Part shown: piece by piece, positions 5,125 through 8,418 of the stretch
How the letters are laid out: every line of letters starts with the position of its first letter
Position numbering within the stretch: the first letter of the stretch is position 1
Source of the DNA: JAAYUK01 sp035319145
GTDB lineage: Bacteria > Nitrospirota > Thermodesulfovibrionia > Thermodesulfovibrionales > Dissulfurispiraceae
Reading direction: 5' to 3'
Assembly (NCBI GenBank): GCA_035319145.1
Contig: DATHDH010000174.1
Span: 1 to 8,418 of the forward strand
Length of the DNA stretch: 8,418 bases
Notes under the pieces: generated by a model
What the model saw: only the letters and a program-made list of their open reading frames with translations
Databases searched by the model: none
Told to the model about the DNA's origin: nothing
Made by a program: the position numbers and the translations under genes

Positions 5125-7047
5125 TCATAGCTTGCCGAACCGCTTCTGCACGGAACGGATGTCAGTATCGCCCTGCATGCGAAGATAGTGAAAATATGAT
5201 GTCAAAACCTTCTTCACATAGTTTTGCGTTTCATAATATGGAATATCTTCAATAAATTCGTCAACAGAAGCGTAGCTGCCGTTACGGACCCAGTCTCGGA
5301 CCGCCTCTTCCCCCGCATTGTAAGCCGCAACAGCATAGGGTATTCCGCCAAACTCACCGATAAGACGGCTCAGATATGCTGCGCCCAGCACGACGTTTGT
5401 CTTGGGATGAGTAAGCGATTCATTGCCCCGAAACGGTGTATCGATCTCGCTTGCTATGCGCTTGGCCGTCTCCGGCATCAGCTGCATCAGCCCGAGTGCT
5501 CCGGCAATGGACCGGGCATCGGATGCAAATCGTGATTCCTCCCTTATTACCGCAAGGAGAAGGTACGGATCGAGGCCGGTCCGGGCGGCGGCGTCCTCGA
5601 TCTCTCCGCGATATGCCATCGGGTAGTAGAGGTCATGAATGTCGGGCGAGTAGGGCACCTTGACCGCCGTGAGCATTGACTGCTTATAATCACCCGTCCT
5701 GCGCAGTTCCTCACTGATTGCGATGAGTTTGTCGTGGGACGACACCCTGCTCGCCAAGGCCTGGAATTCAGCGGAGGCTTCCTGTTTAAAGCCAAGCCCC
5801 TTCAGGGTTTCGGTTCTTTCGGTGACGTAACGGCGTGTGTCCGGGTCGCCGTATGATATGCCGGGCAGCGGGATTGTCCTGCGAACGCCGGCCAGGAAGC
5901 CATAGAAGTCGAGGCCTGAGGGGCTGCGGCTTACTGTGCCCTCATCTGTCTGCTCTTCTGCCCGTTGTCGCCAGTACTGATATTTCGGGCTTCCGTATAC
6001 CGACGCAAGCCGGGAGAACTGAGCCGCGGCCTTCCCAAAGTCTTTCTGACGATACGATGTCCATCCGATGAGCCACTGTGCTTCTTCACGTTCAGAGGGA
6101 TAACGGGACGCAACCTTTTCATACATCAGAACTGCCGCATCGGGATCCCCCAGTCGTCGTTTCTTTGTGGCATAGGAAAGGAGGAGCGCTCCGGTGCGGC
6201 TCTCACGAAGGCGCAGAAGCGCATCGATCTTTTCTTCGAACGCCTCCAGGCGGTTTGCGCGGAGCAGCGATCTCGCATGCCAATAGGTGTTCCCGAGTTT
6301 TCCATAGAGTACGGCAGCGTCGGGGTACTTCTTCTGGCGGAACAGTGCATATGCGAGCCCCGGTTCCGCCGAGGCGCGCAGACGGGGATTGATGGCTACC
6401 GTATCGCGGAAGTATTGTTCCGCCTCCGGAAAATACCATGCTGCATTGAGATTTTTGGCCTTTACGAGCATATTTTCAGCGGTTATCTCGCCCTTCAATT
6501 CTCCGGCCGCGGCCCGAGCAAAAGGAGTGACCGTCGTATAGAGATCGCGAAATAGCTTTTGTGCACTGCTGTTCTTTCCTTGAGATTTGAGATGCAGGGC
6601 ATACGTATACTTGATGGCTGCATCGGTCGGATACTCGCTCAAATATCGCGACATCAGATCGTCCAGTTCAGGCGATTCTCCTTTTTTCGCGCACTCGATC
6701 TCTATGAGTTTCATTTGTCTCAGGAGCGGAGAGTCTTTCCGATAGGCTTGTCCGCGGCGAATATCCTGCAGCGCATGATCAACATCGCCCAGGGCAAGAT
6801 ATGCCTTTGCGCGCCAGAACAGCGCATAGTCGGTTAGCGAAGGGAGCCCTGCGAGAGCCTCGGTCAACTGGGCAACCGCCCGGTCATTCATACCCGTATC
6901 CAGCGCCAGTTTGCCTTCATAAAGCGCTACTGCCGCTCCCGGCCTGGAAGGAATATTTTCCTTACTGTCAGCCTGCGCACAGAGGGAATGGCCGGGGAAG
7001 GACAGCAGTATGCAGACAAAGATGCCGATGAATGACTTCATCTGCAT
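5125..7047 (-). CDS. slt: Soluble lytic murein transglycosylase (Slt70-like)
   Basis: A 640-residue periplasmic enzyme, close in size to Slt70. It cleaves the MurNAc-GlcNAc bond of peptidoglycan with 1,6-anhydroMurNAc formation. An N-terminal Sec signal is evident: MQMKSF, hydrophobic IGIFVCILLSF, then SLCAQA with likely cleavage after Ala26. Cys23 is not in a good lipobox. Residues about 35-460 are an all-helical superhelix with TPR-like repeats (for example 36-100, 135-170, 205-260, 285-350), the U/L domain of the family. The C-terminal SLT domain spans about 475-625. It has catalytic Glu504 in IREESRF, GALGLMQLMP (516-525), AVAAYNAGEEAV (572-583) and YYETQNYVKKVL (604-615). ATG 7047 has no strong ribosome-binding site, and ATG 7041 is an alternative. 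It is first in the slt-zapB-zapA cluster, 58 bases before the zapB start, and divergent from the ferredoxin-ASKHA gene. Confidence 0.93.
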   Translation of the reverse strand: MQMKSFIGIFVCILLSFPGHSLCAQADSKENIPSRPGAAVALYEGKLALDTGMNDRAVAQLTEALAGLPSLTDYALFWRAKAYLALGDVDHALQDIRRGQAYRKDSPLLRQMKLIEIECAKKGESPELDDLMSRYLSEYPTDAAIKYTYALHLKSQGKNSSAQKLFRDLYTTVTPFARAAAGELKGEITAENMLVKAKNLNAAWYFPEAEQYFRDTVAINPRLRASAEPGLAYALFRQKKYPDAAVLYGKLGNTYWHARSLLRANRLEAFEEKIDALLRLRESRTGALLLSYATKKRRLGDPDAAVLMYEKVASRYPSEREEAQWLIGWTSYRQKDFGKAAAQFSRLASVYGSPKYQYWRQRAEEQTDEGTVSRSPSGLDFYGFLAGVRRTIPLPGISYGDPDTRRYVTERTETLKGLGFKQEASAEFQALASRVSSHDKLIAISEELRRTGDYKQSMLTAVKVPYSPDIHDLYYPMAYRGEIEDAAARTGLDPYLLLAVIREESRFASDARSIAGALGLMQLMPETAKRIASEIDTPFRGNESLTHPKTNVVLGAAYLSRLIGEFGGIPYAVAAYNAGEEAVRDWVRNGSYASVDEFIEDIPYYETQNYVKKVLTSYFHYLRMQGDTDIRSVQKRFGKL

Positions 7048-7136
7048 ACGTTAGCACAATCATTTTTGCGGCAACAAACACGCGTGCGGCAGACCGTTAT
7101 TTTATGTGAAGTAATGACTGGAGGCGTCCTGTCGGC

Positions 7137-7157
7137 GCAATATTCTGTATATATTGC
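7137..7157. promoter_or_regulatory. Perfect dyad, candidate operator
   Basis: GCAATAT (7137-7143) and ATATTGC (7151-7157) are perfect inverted copies around a 7-base spacer (TCTGTAT), centred on 7147. The half-site centres are 14 bp apart. There is no T-run and pairing does not extend, so it is not a terminator. Its centre is about 49 bp upstream of the predicted start of transcription of the rightward gene, a position suited to a dimeric regulator. Binding protein unknown. Confidence 0.4.
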
Positions 7158-7180
7158 CTGACTGGCCAAAGCAGTCGCTG

Positions 7181-7189
7181 TGGTACAAT
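7181..7189 (+). promoter_or_regulatory. Extended -10 promoter of the ferredoxin-ASKHA gene
   Basis: TG (7181-7182), one base, then TACAAT (7184-7189, 5 of 6 matches to TATAAT). The -35 region is poor; the best match, CTGACT at 7158-7163, has a 20-base spacer. This would fit an activator-assisted promoter. Predicted transcription start is near 7196, just before the GGAG at 7202-7205. Confidence 0.5.
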
Positions 7190-7219
7190 ATCGAACATAC
7201 TGGAGAACAACGATTTTTT

Positions 7220-8418
7220 ATGCAAATTCGATTGACTACCGATGAAACCGTCCCCGTCGCCCAGGGCGAAAGCGTTCAGGACGCACTGAAACATGCCGGC
7301 ATAGACCTTGTCTCTTCATGCGGAGGGAAGGGGACATGCGGCAAATGCAAGGTCAGGATAGTGCAGGGCGACTATCGCGAATCCGGCAATGCCCGTCTGA
7401 CGGTTCAAGAGCGCGGCAGCGGACTGGTACTTGCCTGCCGGACTTTTCCTGTAGGCGATCTTGTCGTCGAAATCCCGAAGGTATCACGCCTTGTCGTTGG
7501 CGATAAAATCGCTGTTTCCCGCATGCGGGAACTGGCCGCATACATGCGGTCTTACGGCGTCACGTCGTCTCCGCTTACCAGCAGGCTCGACATCGAACTG
7601 CCGCCTCCGACGCTCACGGACAGCATCAGCGATCTCGAGCGCCTGAAAAGGGAGCTTTCGAAGCATGGATTTGGAGGCGTGCGCTTTTCGCACCGGTTTG
7701 CTGAAACTATGCCCGCTGTTCTGCGGGGCTCAGCATGGAACGTTTCTCTCACTTATATAGAGGGTGACGGCATCCGTGACGAGGCCCTGTTCCTTTCGCC
7801 GCAGGACGATGCCGCACAGCGTTATGGCATTGCGGTTGATGTCGGCACAACCACGCTCGTTCTCTATCTTGTGCGCCTGCTCGACGGCGAGGTCATCGAT
7901 ATCGCTTCGACCTACAATTCACAGATGCAGTACGGCGACGACGTCATTTCCCGTATCGTATATGCGACGGAACAGGCCGGTGCTGAGCGCGGACTTGCAG
8001 AGTTGCAGGACGCCGTAGTGTCGGACATCAACGCCCTGGCGGCGACGCTCTGCGGGCGCCATGCGGTTGATGCTGCGGTAATTGATGCCGTCGTGTTGGC
8101 CGGCAATACGACGATGTCGCACATCTTCTGGCGGCTCGATCCGTCGTCGATCCGGGAAGAGCCCTATATACCGGCGTTGAATTATTTCCCGCTCTGGAAG
8201 GCCGGTACACAACGCATTGCAGTCAATCCTCAGGCGCCTGTATATACGTTGCCATGCGTCGCCAGTTATGTCGGCGGAGACATTGTCGCCGGTGTGCTTG
8301 CTGCAAAGATGCACCGGCGGAGCGAGATAACCCTGCTGATGGACATCGGGACGAACGGCGAACTTGTCGTCGGGAATAATGAATGGCTGGTCACCGCTGC
8401 CTGTTCCGCCGGTCCCTG
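7220..8418 (+). CDS. [2Fe-2S] ferredoxin-DUF4445 ASKHA protein, corrinoid-protein reductive activator-like (3' end outside window)
   Basis: Open from ATG 7220 to the right edge (399 codons seen; the full family is about 600 or more residues). Residues 1-86 are a plant-type [2Fe-2S] ferredoxin domain with ligands Cys34, Cys40, Cys43 and Cys73 (C-x5-C-x2-C-x29-C). A linker domain (about 90-200) precedes the ASKHA ATPase region. That region shows the phosphate-1 loop YGIAVDVGTTTLVLYLV (202-218), NSQMQYGDDVISRI (233-246), VLAGNTTMSHIF (292-303), VGGDIVAG (351-358) and LLMDIGTNGEL (372-382). It breaks off in CSAGP. This is the architecture of RACE proteins and AcsV-type activators, which use ATP to push electrons onto Co(II) corrinoid proteins and restore Co(I). 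GGAG at 7202-7205 is 14 bases from ATG, rather distant, but no better in-frame start exists. Its corrinoid partner is not in the window, so the exact target is unknown. Confidence 0.9.
   Translation, partial: MQIRLTTDETVPVAQGESVQDALKHAGIDLVSSCGGKGTCGKCKVRIVQGDYRESGNARLTVQERGSGLVLACRTFPVGDLVVEIPKVSRLVVGDKIAVSRMRELAAYMRSYGVTSSPLTSRLDIELPPPTLTDSISDLERLKRELSKHGFGGVRFSHRFAETMPAVLRGSAWNVSLTYIEGDGIRDEALFLSPQDDAAQRYGIAVDVGTTTLVLYLVRLLDGEVIDIASTYNSQMQYGDDVISRIVYATEQAGAERGLAELQDAVVSDINALAATLCGRHAVDAAVIDAVVLAGNTTMSHIFWRLDPSSIREEPYIPALNYFPLWKAGTQRIAVNPQAPVYTLPCVASYVGGDIVAGVLAAKMHRRSEITLLMDIGTNGELVVGNNEWLVTAACSAGP

Larger units (their letters stand above)
7048..7219. other. Divergent intergenic region, slt / ferredoxin-ASKHA gene
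   Basis: These 172 bases separate two divergent genes and must carry both promoters. Facing right, an extended -10 is visible at 7181-7189. Facing left, TAAAAT (7104-7099) is a weak candidate -10 for slt with no clear -35. A 7+7 bp dyad (7137-7157) lies between the two. No small gene or terminator is evident. Confidence 0.5.

Noticed and set aside
5965..6555. A 196-codon plus-strand frame inside slt
   Set aside because: It is antisense to the TPR-like helical region of slt, with no initiation signal or domain.
6979..6981. Lipoprotein attachment at Cys23 of the Slt protein
   Set aside because: The preceding residues HSL do not form a lipobox (Leu at -1). An AQA signal-peptidase I site three residues later fits better.

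Overview
The window reads as chromosomal, mostly housekeeping DNA of an anaerobic or facultative Gram-negative bacterium. G+C looks to be in the low-to-mid 50s by eye. Lineage is inference only. An HDOD/GGDEF signalling operon, a ZapA/ZapB-type divisome pair, a periplasmic lytic transglycosylase and a ferredoxin-ASKHA corrinoid-activator-like gene would suit Nitrospirota, Desulfobacterota or a neighbouring group. I see no tRNA, rRNA, CRISPR array, insertion sequence or phage gene, and no base-composition break suggesting recent transfer.

Layout. Bases 1-210 are the 3' end of tsaD (tRNA t6A synthesis). A small YfcE/MJ0936-type phosphoesterase (291-773, +) follows and converges, with an 18-base gap, on a beta-CASP metallo-beta-lactamase ribonuclease-like gene (792-2174, -). 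A 303-base divergent intergenic region holds an exact tandem 10-mer and an extended -10 promoter. That promoter drives a three-gene, end-overlapping operon (2478-4547, +): a small stand-alone LKPGM-domain protein, an HDOD protein that keeps all HD metal-ligand positions, and a degenerate-receiver-GGDEF protein. This operon converges, with a 7-base gap, on a minus-strand cluster: slt-like lytic transglycosylase (5125-7047), ZapB-like coiled coil (4830-5066) and zapA (4555-4830). Divergent from slt, a [2Fe-2S]-ferredoxin/DUF4445 ASKHA protein starts at 7220 and runs off the right edge. A 7+7 bp dyad lies in the shared upstream region.

How the genes work together. The 2478-4547 operon is the most distinctive unit. 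Its overlaps (ATGA between genes 1 and 2, 8 bases between genes 2 and 3) imply translational coupling and near-fixed stoichiometry of a scaffold/sensor (HDOD), a small accessory domain and a nucleotide cyclase. The output is predicted to be c-di-GMP, because the guanine-selecting Asp is present. The slt-zapB-zapA cluster links peptidoglycan cleavage to Z-ring proteins. The ferredoxin-ASKHA gene suggests corrinoid-dependent methyl transfer (Wood-Ljungdahl or a methyltransferase system), whose partners must lie outside the window.

Nothing here is demonstrably a new system. The strongest leads are the compact LKPGM/HDOD/GGDEF operon and the dyad upstream of the corrinoid-activator-like gene.
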